This document shows, one piece after another, positions 8,837 to 16,290 of a stretch of 37,384 bases of DNA. This stretch comes from Paracoccaceae bacterium (GTDB lineage: Bacteria; Pseudomonadota; Alphaproteobacteria; Rhodobacterales; Rhodobacteraceae), in assembly GCA_029862205.1 (NCBI GenBank), contig JAOTXT010000042.1, positions 1 to 37,384 on the forward strand, in the 5' to 3' direction. Position numbers and translations under genes: made by a program. Under the pieces are notes generated by a model. That model ran no database searches, had not been told where the DNA came from, and was given only the letters and a program-made list of their open reading frames with translations. Numbering within the stretch: position 1 is the stretch's first letter; each line of letters opens with the position of its first letter.

Positions 8837-10155
8837 GTGATCAGCCCCTGGGATTGGAGCACGCCAAGCGTGTCATCGAATGCTTCCAGCGACTCGGCAA
8901 TGTCCTGATTAGAATGCGCCGCCGAGGTCACCCCGCTCATGGCGCTCATCAAGTCGATGCCGCGGGCGTTAAGTTCATCGCGCAGCGCGGCCACCAGCTT
9001 TTTTCCGGTGCCCCGGATCTGTTGGGCAGTCAGCCCGGCGACCGAGCGGTTCTCGCAGGCGCCGAAATAGAGGTGGAAAACCGAGCTTTCGCCGTAGCAG
9101 GTGCCCTCGATGCCGCGGCGGTCCATGATTTCGGTAATCCCGTCGCGCAGCGCCGCCGCTAGGGCGTCCGCATGGGCCTGTGGCGCGCCGGTCTTCAGAT
9201 CCTCGAGCGCGGCAAGCGCCCCGGCGGCGGCCAGTTGGCAGCCATTGAATGTGCCTTGGTGCAGCACCGGGGGCGAGAAGCCTCCCCGGCTCTCGCCCGG
9301 GTCGAGCATCGCCATGATGTCACGCCGCCCCGCCAAGGCACCGCCCGGCAATCCGCCGGTCAGGATCTTCGCCATGGTGAAGAGGTCGGGGGTCACGCCG
9401 TCCCGCGCCTGTCGCCCGCCCGGGGACCAGCGGAACCCGGTGATCACCTCATCAAAAATCAGCACCCGGCCGAGCCGGTCGCAGAGAGCGCGGACGCCGG
9501 CCAGGAACCCATCCGGCAGCGGCACCGCGCCGTAATTGGCGCCGGCGGCCTCGACGATCACCTGGCCGATCGTTTGGTCGCCCAGGGCTTCCTCCACCGC
9601 CACCAGGTCCGCCGGCACCACGGTGACCAGCGCCGAGACCGCCTCGGGCACGCCCAGCGAGGGCGGGCCGTCGTTCCCGGGCCGGGCGCCCTTCATCACA
9701 TGGTCATGCCAGCCGTGGTAATGGCTTTCGACCCTCAGCACCCGGTCGCGGCCGGTGAAGGCGCGGGCGACGCGCAGGCCCAGCATGGTCGCCTCGGTCC
9801 CGGAATTCACGAACCGCACGGTCTCGGCTCCTGGATAGAGATCGCAGACCTGCTCGGCCCAAGCGACCTCCAGCTCGTGGCAATCGGCAGTAAACGGGGT
9901 CAGGGCGACCTGGCGCTGCACCGCCTCGACCACCTTGGGCGGGCAATGACCCAGCATCTGACTGGCCGAGCCCATCTTGTAGTCGATATAGCGCCGCCCG
10001 TCGGCGTCCCACTTGTAGGCACCCTCGGCCCGCGTGACGTAGAACGGGTACGGGTCGCGATAACGGAAGTAGTGGCTGACGCCACCGGGCATCACCGCCT
10101 TGGCGCGGTCGTAGAGTCTTTCGGACTGGCTGCGATTCGAACGGGTCTCGTCCAT
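8833..10155 (-). CDS. Class III PLP-dependent aminotransferase (glutamate-1-semialdehyde aminomutase-like)
   Basis: This 440-residue fold-type I enzyme shows the class III signature. FDEVITGFR places the PLP-contacting Asp at residue 235, and the Schiff-base Lys is at residue 263 in MAKILTGGLPGG. SGTEAT at 118-123 is the phosphate-binding loop. It resembles glutamate-1-semialdehyde 2,1-aminomutase (HemL), but the operon points to transamination of an amine or amino acid rather than to tetrapyrrole synthesis. Start: the ATG at 10155 is preceded by GAGG at a good distance. An ATG at 10230 in the same frame would reach into the shared promoter palindrome and is less likely. It is the first gene of the minus-strand operon and overlaps the next by 4 bases. 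Confidence 0.9.
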   Translation of the reverse strand: MDETRSNRSQSERLYDRAKAVMPGGVSHYFRYRDPYPFYVTRAEGAYKWDADGRRYIDYKMGSASQMLGHCPPKVVEAVQRQVALTPFTADCHELEVAWAEQVCDLYPGAETVRFVNSGTEATMLGLRVARAFTGRDRVLRVESHYHGWHDHVMKGARPGNDGPPSLGVPEAVSALVTVVPADLVAVEEALGDQTIGQVIVEAAGANYGAVPLPDGFLAGVRALCDRLGRVLIFDEVITGFRWSPGGRQARDGVTPDLFTMAKILTGGLPGGALAGRRDIMAMLDPGESRGGFSPPVLHQGTFNGCQLAAAGALAALEDLKTGAPQAHADALAAALRDGITEIMDRRGIEGTCYGESSVFHLYFGACENRSVAGLTAQQIRGTGKKLVAALRDELNARGIDLMSAMSGVTSAAHSNQDIAESLEAFDDTLGVLQSQGLIT

Positions 10156-10221
10156 GGCTGCCTCGTTGATCTGGACAGCTCTCAATAAAGCGCGCTGGCT
10201 GGCGGATGACAAACCGGGATT

Positions 10222-10235
10222 TTCATGCAAATGAA
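10222..10235. promoter_or_regulatory. Palindrome in the divergent promoter region, candidate LysR operator
   Basis: The 106 bases between the aminotransferase ATG (10155) and the LysR ATG (10262) must hold both promoters. They contain the perfect inverted repeat TTCAT-GCAA-ATGAA. LysR regulators usually bind short dyads (T-N11-A type) in exactly this kind of divergent spacer, so this is the best operator candidate. Its role is inferred. Confidence 0.45.
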
Positions 10236-10261
10236 CAAATTCAGCTTATCCATTGGGTCAA

Positions 10262-11137
10262 ATGAAACGCCAGCTCCCGCCCCTGCCCGCGCTCCGGGCC
10301 TTCGAGGCCGCCGCCCGGCGCGGCAGCTTCAAGGATGCCGCCGAGGAACTGGGGGTCACGCCCACCGCCGTCAGCTACCAAATCAAGCGGTTGGAGGAGC
10401 AGTTGGGCGCGGCCCTTTTCGAACGGCGGGTGCGCCAGGTGGACCTGACCTCGACCGGCGAGGCGCTGCATCTGGCGACGGCCCAGGCGCTGGACCGGAT
10501 CGAGAACGAATGGGCGCGGTTGCGCCACGACCGCTCGACCGTGGTGCTGCTGATCGGGCCAATGGCCGCGGGGCGCTGGCTGGTGCCCCGGATGACCGAT
10601 TTCTGGAAGGAAAACCCGAGGATAGACCTGCGGCTGCACCACTCGGCCCGGACCTATAACCTGGAGGCGGCGGACGCGGACCTGGCGATCGCCTATGGCG
10701 AGGGCAAATGGCCGCAATACACGGTCGAGCCGCTGATCCAGGTCGAGATGACACCGGTTGTCTCACCAACGTTACTGGACGAGACGGGGCCGGTCGGGGG
10801 TGCGGACGACCTGATGCGCCTGCCGCTGATCCACGAACGCGACCGCCAGGACTGGGACCGCTGGATCGCCGAGAATTGCAGCGCCGGCACCAGCCCCAAG
10901 ACCGACATCATGATCCAAGACGCAAACGTGGCGCTGCACGCCGCGATCAACGGCCAGGGCGTGGCGTTGGGGATAATCCAGTTTATCCATGACGACCTGG
11001 CCGCGGGCCGCCTGGTGCGCCCGGTCGAGACCACGGTCAGGCCCACCCGGGCCTATTACCTGCTGACCCGGCCCAACTGGCCAATGAACCCGGCAATGCG
11101 CCGGGTCTATGAGTGGCTGAAGCAAGCCGCGGGGTGA
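10262..11137 (+). CDS. LysR-family transcriptional regulator, GcvA-like
   Basis: This 291-residue protein has an N-terminal winged helix-turn-helix: PLPALRAFEAAARRGSF at residues 5-21, then a helix with ELGVTPTAVSYQIKRLE and LGAALFER. The opening pattern and the PMAAGRWLVPRM start of the effector domain near residue 96 are typical of the GcvA subgroup, which controls glycine-cleavage and C1/amine genes. It is divergent from the amine operon and very probably regulates it, with an amine or catabolic intermediate as co-inducer (inference). Start: ATG at 10262; an upstream TTG at 10253 is in frame but has no advantage. Confidence 0.9.
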   Translation: MKRQLPPLPALRAFEAAARRGSFKDAAEELGVTPTAVSYQIKRLEEQLGAALFERRVRQVDLTSTGEALHLATAQALDRIENEWARLRHDRSTVVLLIGPMAAGRWLVPRMTDFWKENPRIDLRLHHSARTYNLEAADADLAIAYGEGKWPQYTVEPLIQVEMTPVVSPTLLDETGPVGGADDLMRLPLIHERDRQDWDRWIAENCSAGTSPKTDIMIQDANVALHAAINGQGVALGIIQFIHDDLAAGRLVRPVETTVRPTRAYYLLTRPNWPMNPAMRRVYEWLKQAAG

Positions 11138-11354
11138 TTTGCGCTCGAAAATTCGGGCCGCGAGCCCAGGCCCATCGGCCTAATCGGGCAAAAGGCCATC
11201 TGAAATATGCTTAACGCCGGGAAAAAATTACGTAGCGTCAGCGTGCCGGATTGTCGCATCGCTTTCTACTTCGCGGAAATCCAGCCTCCCCCCCTCTCGA
11301 GCGGTGGGGCGCTCATCCAGAACAATAATAGCGGGCGTTTTCGGGCCGTCTGCG

Positions 11355-11735
11355 ATGGGAAAACGGAGGAAACGCCCGTTGACATCAACTGGCAAAGGCA
11401 CAGAGCAGACCATCGATGACTTGCGTGCGGAAAACCTGCACTTGCGTGAGACACTCGATGGCATACTGGGCAAGGAACGCAGCACGATCTCGGGACTGAC
11501 GCCGACGCCGACGCGCATCGTAAGAGCGTTGCAGAAGGCGCGTGGCCGAGATGTATCGATCGAGGCGCTGTGCGACGCGCTCTACTGGGACAAGCAGGAT
11601 GTAACCGGCGGCCCGGGCGCGATCCACGCCCATGTCTGCTACATCCGCAAACGCCGTCCCGACATCAGTCAACGGCTGCAGCCGGTGCGCGGCTTCGGCT
11701 ACCGGTTGAAGCAGGAGCTGGTGCTGCGGGATTGA
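11355..11735 (+). CDS. Small winged-helix (OmpR/PhoB C-terminal type) DNA-binding protein
   Basis: The protein is about 126 residues. A short coiled-coil-like segment (TIDDLRAENLHLRETLDGI) precedes a winged-helix domain with the wHTH hallmarks TPTPTRIVRALQKARG, HAHVCYIRKR and VRGFGYRL near the C-terminus. There is no receiver domain, so it is not a classical response regulator. Single-domain proteins of this shape are common and mostly uncharacterised in Alphaproteobacteria. The start is uncertain: ATG 11355 is assumed, but TTG 11379 has a perfect GGAGGA eight bases upstream and would give a 118-residue protein beginning at the TSTGKG segment. A strong terminator follows 13 bases after the stop, so it is a single transcription unit. 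Confidence 0.7.
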   Translation: MGKRRKRPLTSTGKGTEQTIDDLRAENLHLRETLDGILGKERSTISGLTPTPTRIVRALQKARGRDVSIEALCDALYWDKQDVTGGPGAIHAHVCYIRKRRPDISQRLQPVRGFGYRLKQELVLRD

Positions 11736-11747
11736 CACAAGACACCT

Positions 11748-11773
11748 GTGATGGCGCCTTCGGGCGCCATCAC
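11748..11773 (+). terminator. Intrinsic terminator after the winged-helix gene
   Basis: There is a perfect 11-bp stem, GTGATGGCGCC paired with GGCGCCATCAC, closed by a TTCG tetraloop and followed by a T-rich tail (TTCTTCGTTT). This is the clearest terminator in the window. Confidence 0.88.
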
Positions 11774-11840
11774 TTCTTCGTTTCAGCAGCGCTGGGCTCG
11801 AACCCGCGCTTATGCACCTGGAACAAAACCTAAAAACCAA

Positions 11841-11873
11841 TTGTCAGCGTCTTGTCAGTAGCGGCCTTATAAG
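11841..11873 (+). promoter_or_regulatory. Tandem TTGTCAG direct repeat with downstream -10, candidate response-regulator box
   Basis: TTGTCAG occurs at 11841-11847 and again at 11852-11858, an 11-bp period, i.e. one helical turn. A TATAAG -10-like hexamer lies nine bases further at 11868-11873, and the PepSY gene starts at 11883. Direct repeats at this spacing, placed about one turn upstream of the -10, are the usual architecture of PhoP/OmpR-family sites. The response regulator encoded just downstream is the obvious candidate to bind here (inference). Confidence 0.55.
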
Positions 11874-11882
11874 CTGCCCAAG

Positions 11883-12296
11883 ATGACGAGTGCGGACGAG
11901 TTTGACCGAGCCCGGCCCGCAAGCTGGGATAGTCGGCGTGGGTTTTGCGTGACGGCGCTGGCCGGTTTGGCTGGTGCGTTGCTGGCCGCGCCACCGGCCG
12001 CCGCGCAAACCGATCGCGGGTTCGGGAACCGCTGGCGCTCGCGCCGGCAACGCTGGCGCGAGATGCGCGAGGCGGTGCGGCGGGGCGAGATCCGGCCGCT
12101 GCGCGAGATCGTGCGGCACTTCAAGCGCGAGATCGGGCACGACATCATCGACATCCGCTACCGCCGCGCCGGCCGGCATCACCTCTATGGCTTCAAGACG
12201 CTGACCGACAGCGGCCGTCTGCAATGGTATGTGGTCAATGCGGCGACCAAAGAGATATTGACGCTGGAGGAGGCCAGGCGGCGGTATGGTCAGTAG
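11883..12296 (+). CDS. Exported PepSY-domain protein
   Basis: This 137-residue protein has an N-terminal signal. SRRGF before a hydrophobic stretch (residues about 18-41, ending APPAAAQ) resembles a twin-arginine signal peptide. The mature part is basic and ends in a PepSY-like fold, with EIVRHFKREIGHDIIDIRY, then YGFKTLTDSGRLQWYVVNAATKEIL. PepSY proteins next to two-component systems are usually periplasmic and are thought to modulate the sensor or bind proteins at the membrane. It lies 33 bases upstream of the response regulator and probably shares its transcript. The function is not established. Confidence 0.78.
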   Translation: MTSADEFDRARPASWDSRRGFCVTALAGLAGALLAAPPAAAQTDRGFGNRWRSRRQRWREMREAVRRGEIRPLREIVRHFKREIGHDIIDIRYRRAGRHHLYGFKTLTDSGRLQWYVVNAATKEILTLEEARRRYGQ

Positions 12297-12329
12297 CGGC
12301 CGCCAGCCGAAAGCCGCGAGGGGACAGAG

Positions 12330-12998
12330 ATGCGCATCCTCATCGTCGAGGACGAGCCACGCTTAGCCGAGGATATCGCCCGGTCGCTGGGGGATGCCGG
12401 CTTCGTCACCGAGCACGCGGCGGATGGCGAGGAGGCGTGGTTCAAATGCGATACCGAGGATTACGCCGCAGTGATCCTGGATCTGGGCCTGCCCCGGCTC
12501 GATGGCATGACCGTGCTCAAGCGCCTGCGCCAAGCGGGGGTCGAGACGCCGGTGCTGATCCTGACCGCGCGGGCGAGCTGGAGCGAGCGGGTCGATGGCA
12601 TCGATGCCGGTGCGGACGACTATCTGCCCAAGCCCTTCCAGATGGAGGAACTGCTCGCGCGGCTCCACGCGATCCTGCGCCGCTCGGCGGGCAAGGCGTC
12701 GTCGCAGCTTACCATTGGCCCGGTTGCCCTCGATGCCCGGCAAATGCGGATCAGCGTCGAGGGCAGCAGTGTCGCCCTGACGCCGCTCGAATACCGGGCG
12801 CTTGCCTTCCTGATGTATAACGCCGACCGGATCGTGTCCGCGCACGAGCTTGGCGAGCATGTCTATGGGGTCGATGGGCTCCGCGAAGCAAACACGCTCG
12901 AAGTGCTGATCGGCCGGTTGCGCCGCAAGCTGCGGGTGCCGCTGATCGAGACCAGGCGCGGCTACGGATACATTGTTGCGACACCCGGGGGAGCATGA
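12330..12998 (+). CDS. OmpR/PhoP-family response regulator
   Basis: This 222-residue, two-domain protein has a receiver domain with acidic pocket E7/D8, phosphoacceptor D51 (VILDLGLPRLDG) and the conserved Lys in LPKPF near residue 102. A C-terminal winged helix ends with GRLRRKLRVPLIETRRGYGYIV. The Shine-Dalgarno sequence is GAGGGGA just upstream of ATG 12330. The stop overlaps the kinase ATG as ATGA, so the two proteins are made together and are a cognate pair. The nearby direct repeats at 11841 and 14425 are its likely binding sites. Confidence 0.95.
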   Translation: MRILIVEDEPRLAEDIARSLGDAGFVTEHAADGEEAWFKCDTEDYAAVILDLGLPRLDGMTVLKRLRQAGVETPVLILTARASWSERVDGIDAGADDYLPKPFQMEELLARLHAILRRSAGKASSQLTIGPVALDARQMRISVEGSSVALTPLEYRALAFLMYNADRIVSAHELGEHVYGVDGLREANTLEVLIGRLRRKLRVPLIETRRGYGYIVATPGGA

Positions 12999-14377
12999 TC
13001 CGCAGATCGCTGAAACTGCGCATCCTGGCCCTTGCGGCACTGTCGACTGGCGGGGCGCTTCTGTTCCTGTGGTTCCTGCTAACCCAGCTTTTCGAGCAAC
13101 AGATCGCGGCGCGGTTCTATTCCGAGCTGGGGCCGCATCTGGAACAGTTGGCCCGCGCGGCCGAACCCGCCCCTGATGGCGGAGTCGAGTTGGTGGGCGA
13201 GATGAGCGATCAGCGGTTTCAGAGGCCGTTCAGCGGGCTCTATTGGCAGGTCAAATTGACGGATGGCGCACCTCTGACCTCGGAATCCCTCTGGGACGAA
13301 GCGTTGGACCTGCCCGGGGCCGGCGCCCCGGCCGGAGAGATCGCGCGGCACGACCGGGTTGCCTTCCAGGATACGGCGCTGATGGTGCTCGAGCGGACGG
13401 TCGTCCTCGGCGGGGATGTGGCCGATATTCCGCTGCGGATGGCCGTCGCGATCGACCGGACCGAACTGGAACGGGCCAAGGGGGAATTCGGTGACCGGGT
13501 TCTGATGCTTGTGGCGCTGCTGGGTGCCTTTCTGATGGCCGCGGCCGCGGTTCAGATCGGGTTCGGGCTCAAGCCGCTCGCGCATCTGAAGGCTCGGCTG
13601 AATGCCGTCAGGGCGGGCGAGGCGCAGCGCTTGGACGGTAATTTCCCCGCCGAGATCGAGGAGCTGGTCGGCGAGGTGAACGGCTTGCTGGCTGGCCGCG
13701 AGGAGATGGTCGCGCGTGCCCGCGCCCGCGCCTCGGACCTGGCCCATGGGCTGAAGACGCCCCTGGCGGTGCTGGCGGCCGAAAGCCGCCGGCTGGCCAC
13801 GCAGGGCGAGACGGCGGCGGCCGACGAGATCTCGGCGCAGATCGAGCGGATGAGCCGCAATGTCGAGCGCGAATTGGTGCGTACCCGCACCCGGGGCGCC
13901 GGGGGCAGGCTCGCGTCGCGCACGGCGCTCGAACCTGCGATCGAGCGCCTGCTCGGGGCCTTTGCGCGCCTGCCGGGTGGCGACCAGATCAATTGGCACA
14001 ACACGGTCAGCCCGGGCGCGGCGATTGCGATGGACCAGGCGGATTTCGAGGAAGTGGCGGGCAACCTGCTGGACAATGCGCGCAAATGGGCGCGCAGTGC
14101 GGTGCGGGTCACCGCCACCGCCACCGCCGACGACGGCGCAGCGACGCTGGTGATCGAAGATGACGGCCCCGGGGTTCCGCCCGAAGACCTGGCCGAAGTG
14201 GTCGAGCGGGGCCGCCGGCTCGATCAGGCGACCCCCGGCTCGGGGCTGGGCCTGGCGATCGCGCGGGACATCCTCGAGCTCTATGACGGCCGCCTAACCC
14301 TCGAGGCCGCGGCGCCGAGCGGACTGCGCGTGGTGGTCACGGTCCCCGATCCGGCGACGCCCGGGCGTCCAGCCTGA
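12995..14377 (+). CDS. Sensor histidine kinase, cognate partner of the upstream response regulator
   Basis: This 460-residue protein has TM1 at about 10-31, a periplasmic domain of about 135 residues, TM2 at about 168-190 and a HAMP-like linker. The H-box is DLAHGLKTPLAVL with phosphoacceptor H251. The ATPase domain has the N-box NLLDNARKWA, G1 EDDGPGVP and G2 GSGLGLAIARDI. All catalytic motifs are present. The layout matches PhoQ-type kinases, which sense envelope or cation conditions, but the signal here is unknown. The start ATG 12995 overlaps the regulator's stop. Confidence 0.95.
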   Translation: MIRRSLKLRILALAALSTGGALLFLWFLLTQLFEQQIAARFYSELGPHLEQLARAAEPAPDGGVELVGEMSDQRFQRPFSGLYWQVKLTDGAPLTSESLWDEALDLPGAGAPAGEIARHDRVAFQDTALMVLERTVVLGGDVADIPLRMAVAIDRTELERAKGEFGDRVLMLVALLGAFLMAAAAVQIGFGLKPLAHLKARLNAVRAGEAQRLDGNFPAEIEELVGEVNGLLAGREEMVARARARASDLAHGLKTPLAVLAAESRRLATQGETAAADEISAQIERMSRNVERELVRTRTRGAGGRLASRTALEPAIERLLGAFARLPGGDQINWHNTVSPGAAIAMDQADFEEVAGNLLDNARKWARSAVRVTATATADDGAATLVIEDDGPGVPPEDLAEVVERGRRLDQATPGSGLGLAIARDILELYDGRLTLEAAAPSGLRVVVTVPDPATPGRPA

Positions 14378-14424
14378 CCCCGCGTTCCCATCGCTCTCCA
14401 AGCTGACGAATTCCTGACAGGCCG

Positions 14425-14458
14425 GGTCAGGGGCCGGTCAGCGCGATTCGGGTATCCC
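14425..14458 (+). promoter_or_regulatory. GGTCAG direct repeat upstream of the small secreted protein, second candidate response-regulator box
   Basis: GGTCAG is at 14425-14430 and 14436-14441, again with an 11-bp period, and a weak TATCCC -10-like hexamer follows 11 bases later at 14453-14458. The GTCAG core and the spacing match the repeat at 11841-11858. This suggests that the gene at 14510 is controlled by the same two-component system. Confidence 0.5.
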
Positions 14459-14509
14459 AAGACCCATGGAAGCGGCAACGGGACCGTTTCGAGGGAAAGG
14501 AGACTTCAA

Positions 14510-14824
14510 ATGCGCAATTCCATTCTCGCCGTGGCGGTCATCGCTGTCTCCGCCGGCCTGTTCGCGACCTCGGCCTCGGCTGGATCGAACACGCCCGGGA
14601 TCGACAAGCGCGAGCGCCATCAGGCGGGCCGCATCTATCACGGAATCCAGGACGGATCGCTGAGCCGCCGCGAAAGCGGCCGACTGATCCGCGGCCAAGT
14701 GCGGGTGCGCCGGGCCGAACACCGCGCCAAGTCCGACGGCGTGGTCACCAAGCGCGAGCGCGTGCGCCTGCACCGCGGCCTGAACCGCCAAAACCGGCGG
14801 ATCTACCGCGCGCGGCACAACTGA
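14510..14824 (+). CDS. Small basic secreted protein of unknown function
   Basis: This 104-residue protein has a clear Sec signal peptide (hydrophobic residues 5-20, cleavage after ATSASA around residue 24). The mature part is strongly basic and helical, with two similar halves: IYHGIQDGSLSRRE...L.RGQ and AKSDGVVTKRER..LHRGLN, ending in IYRARH. The DG-[SV]-[LV]-[ST]-x-[RK]-E cores look like degenerate EF-hand-style loops. AAGGAG lies eight bases upstream of the ATG. Its position after the kinase and the matching direct repeat suggest it is a target of the two-component system. No function is recognised. Confidence 0.72.
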   Translation: MRNSILAVAVIAVSAGLFATSASAGSNTPGIDKRERHQAGRIYHGIQDGSLSRRESGRLIRGQVRVRRAEHRAKSDGVVTKRERVRLHRGLNRQNRRIYRARHN

Positions 14825-14999
14825 CGCGCCACCTGCGGGCCCGGCGCTGGCGGAAGCGGCAGTCATCCCCCCACCCCCGACACGCTTCGCCGATGCTGGG
14901 CCCGTAGACACCCCGGACAGGATACAGACGCGACCCCCCAGCACCTTCGACAGGGCTGGGCGGACCCAATAGTCCAACGAATTTCTTCCAGAAAGATCT

Positions 15000-15050
15000 T
15001 GGCGACCCCGGCAGGATTCGAACCTGCGACCATCGGCTTAGAAGGCCGAA
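15000..15050 (-). other. 3' fragment of tRNA-Arg(TCT): integration site (att) of the adjacent element
   Basis: Read on the minus strand, the sequence gives an intact anticodon arm (TCGGC-CTTCTAA-GCCGA, anticodon TCT), variable loop, T-arm (GCAGG-TTCGAAT-CCTGC), the 3' acceptor strand GGGGTC and CCA. No D-arm and no matching 5' acceptor strand are found beyond 15050, so this is not a working tRNA. A tRNA 3' piece next to an integrase gene is the standard scar of site-specific integration. The reconstituted tRNA should lie at the other end of the element. I found no second copy in the window by eye. Confidence 0.85.
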
Positions 15051-15085
15051 TTGTATCGTTCGTTTACAATGACTTAGCTAACTCT

Positions 15086-15107
15086 TGTTGCATACATGTT
15101 GCATACA
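15086..15107. repeat. Tandem 11-bp repeat between att site and integrase, possible integrase arm sites
   Basis: TGTTGCATACA occurs twice head to tail (15086-15096 and 15097-15107), between the tRNA fragment and the integrase stop codon. Short direct repeats beside a core att site are typical arm-type binding sites of tyrosine integrases. Binding is inferred. Confidence 0.5.
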
Positions 15108-15118
15108 TCGGTTGAGAC

Positions 15119-16237
15119 TCAGTCGACCAGTAAGGCGCGCTCCATCCGTGCCATTGCGGCCTGGTCGTCGTCGGCAGACGGGAACAGATGGCCGTAACGG
15201 TCGAACGTAATCTGGATACTCGCGTGGCCAAGGATGCTCTGGATCTTCTTGGGCGGCCATCCTTGTTCGATCATTAATGAAGCCGCAGCATGCCGCAGTG
15301 CGTGAAACGTGTATTTCGGCGAGCCGTCCGCCTTCACAAGTCCCGCGCGCTCCTGGATCGGCCCGTAGACCCTGCTATGCAGATTGGACGGGTTGAAGGG
15401 CCGGCCGTTGCGGTTGGCGAACACCAAACCGTCGCGGCCAACCGGCTGCGCCGCCCGGTGCTGCTTGAGTGCGCTGACAACAATTGGGGCGAGCGGTATA
15501 TCGCGACGCCCTGCTTTGGATTTCGGCGGTCCCATATTGCCCCACTTGTCGGCTCTGGCGCGGACGCCGACAATCTTGTTGTCGAAGTCCACGTGGCTCC
15601 AACGTAGGCCGCGAAGCTCCGACTGGCGAAGGCCCGTGAAAATTGCTGTCACGATGAATGCGCGCCAATCGTCTGGCGTGTTCTCAATCAGCGCGCGGAT
15701 CTCACGCTTTGTCGGGATGACAACTTCGCTAGCTTCGTTGCGGACGTCACGAGGAGCTTTGACCGAGCGCGCAACATTCTGGCCCGCCATGCCGTAGTTC
15801 TGTGCGTAATCTAGGCCAGTCTTCAGCGTAGTCAGCGCCTTCCGTCGCATCGCCAAGGAAGTGCCGCCGTCGCGCAGCCTGTCCAACCAGGCGCGGACGT
15901 CTGGCGCGGTTAAGTCGGAGAGTTTCACAGCGCCCAGTTGCGGGCGGATGTGCAGCCGCGCATGCTGCTCCCGCTGCTCGACCGTGCTCTTTTCCAACCC
16001 CTCTTTCTGGCAGTGGGCCAACCACGCTTCAAGCGCTTCAGAGACGGTGGCCGAGACTGAGCGGGCAACGTGAGTCCCGGCAGCAAGATCCACCTGCGTT
16101 TTCGCCAGCCAGTCCTTGGCCGCCCGCTGCGTTGGGAAGGTCCGGGCCCGACGTTTGCCATCACGATCACGGTAGTCGGCTAACCATGCGGACTGTTCGC
16201 CTTTCGCGTTCGTCCAAACTCGCTTACGGACCGACAT
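15119..16237 (-). CDS. Tyrosine recombinase (phage-type integrase)
   Basis: This 372-residue protein has the standard architecture: an N-terminal arm-binding domain, a core-binding SAM-like domain (about 60-160) and a catalytic domain. The catalytic residues are visible: R204 (TGLRQSELRGL), H312 and R315 (HALRH), H338 (LGHASIQIT) and Y348 (DRYGH). It is encoded with its 3' end towards the tRNA-Arg fragment, the usual arrangement for tRNA-integrating elements. All catalytic residues are present, so the enzyme is probably active. The start ATG at 16237 has the GGAGAG of AGGAGAGAAAG just upstream. Confidence 0.95.
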   Translation of the reverse strand: MSVRKRVWTNAKGEQSAWLADYRDRDGKRRARTFPTQRAAKDWLAKTQVDLAAGTHVARSVSATVSEALEAWLAHCQKEGLEKSTVEQREQHARLHIRPQLGAVKLSDLTAPDVRAWLDRLRDGGTSLAMRRKALTTLKTGLDYAQNYGMAGQNVARSVKAPRDVRNEASEVVIPTKREIRALIENTPDDWRAFIVTAIFTGLRQSELRGLRWSHVDFDNKIVGVRARADKWGNMGPPKSKAGRRDIPLAPIVVSALKQHRAAQPVGRDGLVFANRNGRPFNPSNLHSRVYGPIQERAGLVKADGSPKYTFHALRHAAASLMIEQGWPPKKIQSILGHASIQITFDRYGHLFPSADDDQAAMARMERALLVD

Positions 16238-16290
16238 CTTTCTCTCCTCTTGTTCAACTGCAACAAACCACGTTGTGAAATTCCTGGCCG

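Noticed and set aside
15000-15085. Complete tRNA-Arg gene
   Set aside because: The D-arm and the 5' acceptor strand complementary to GGGGTC are missing upstream of the anticodon arm.
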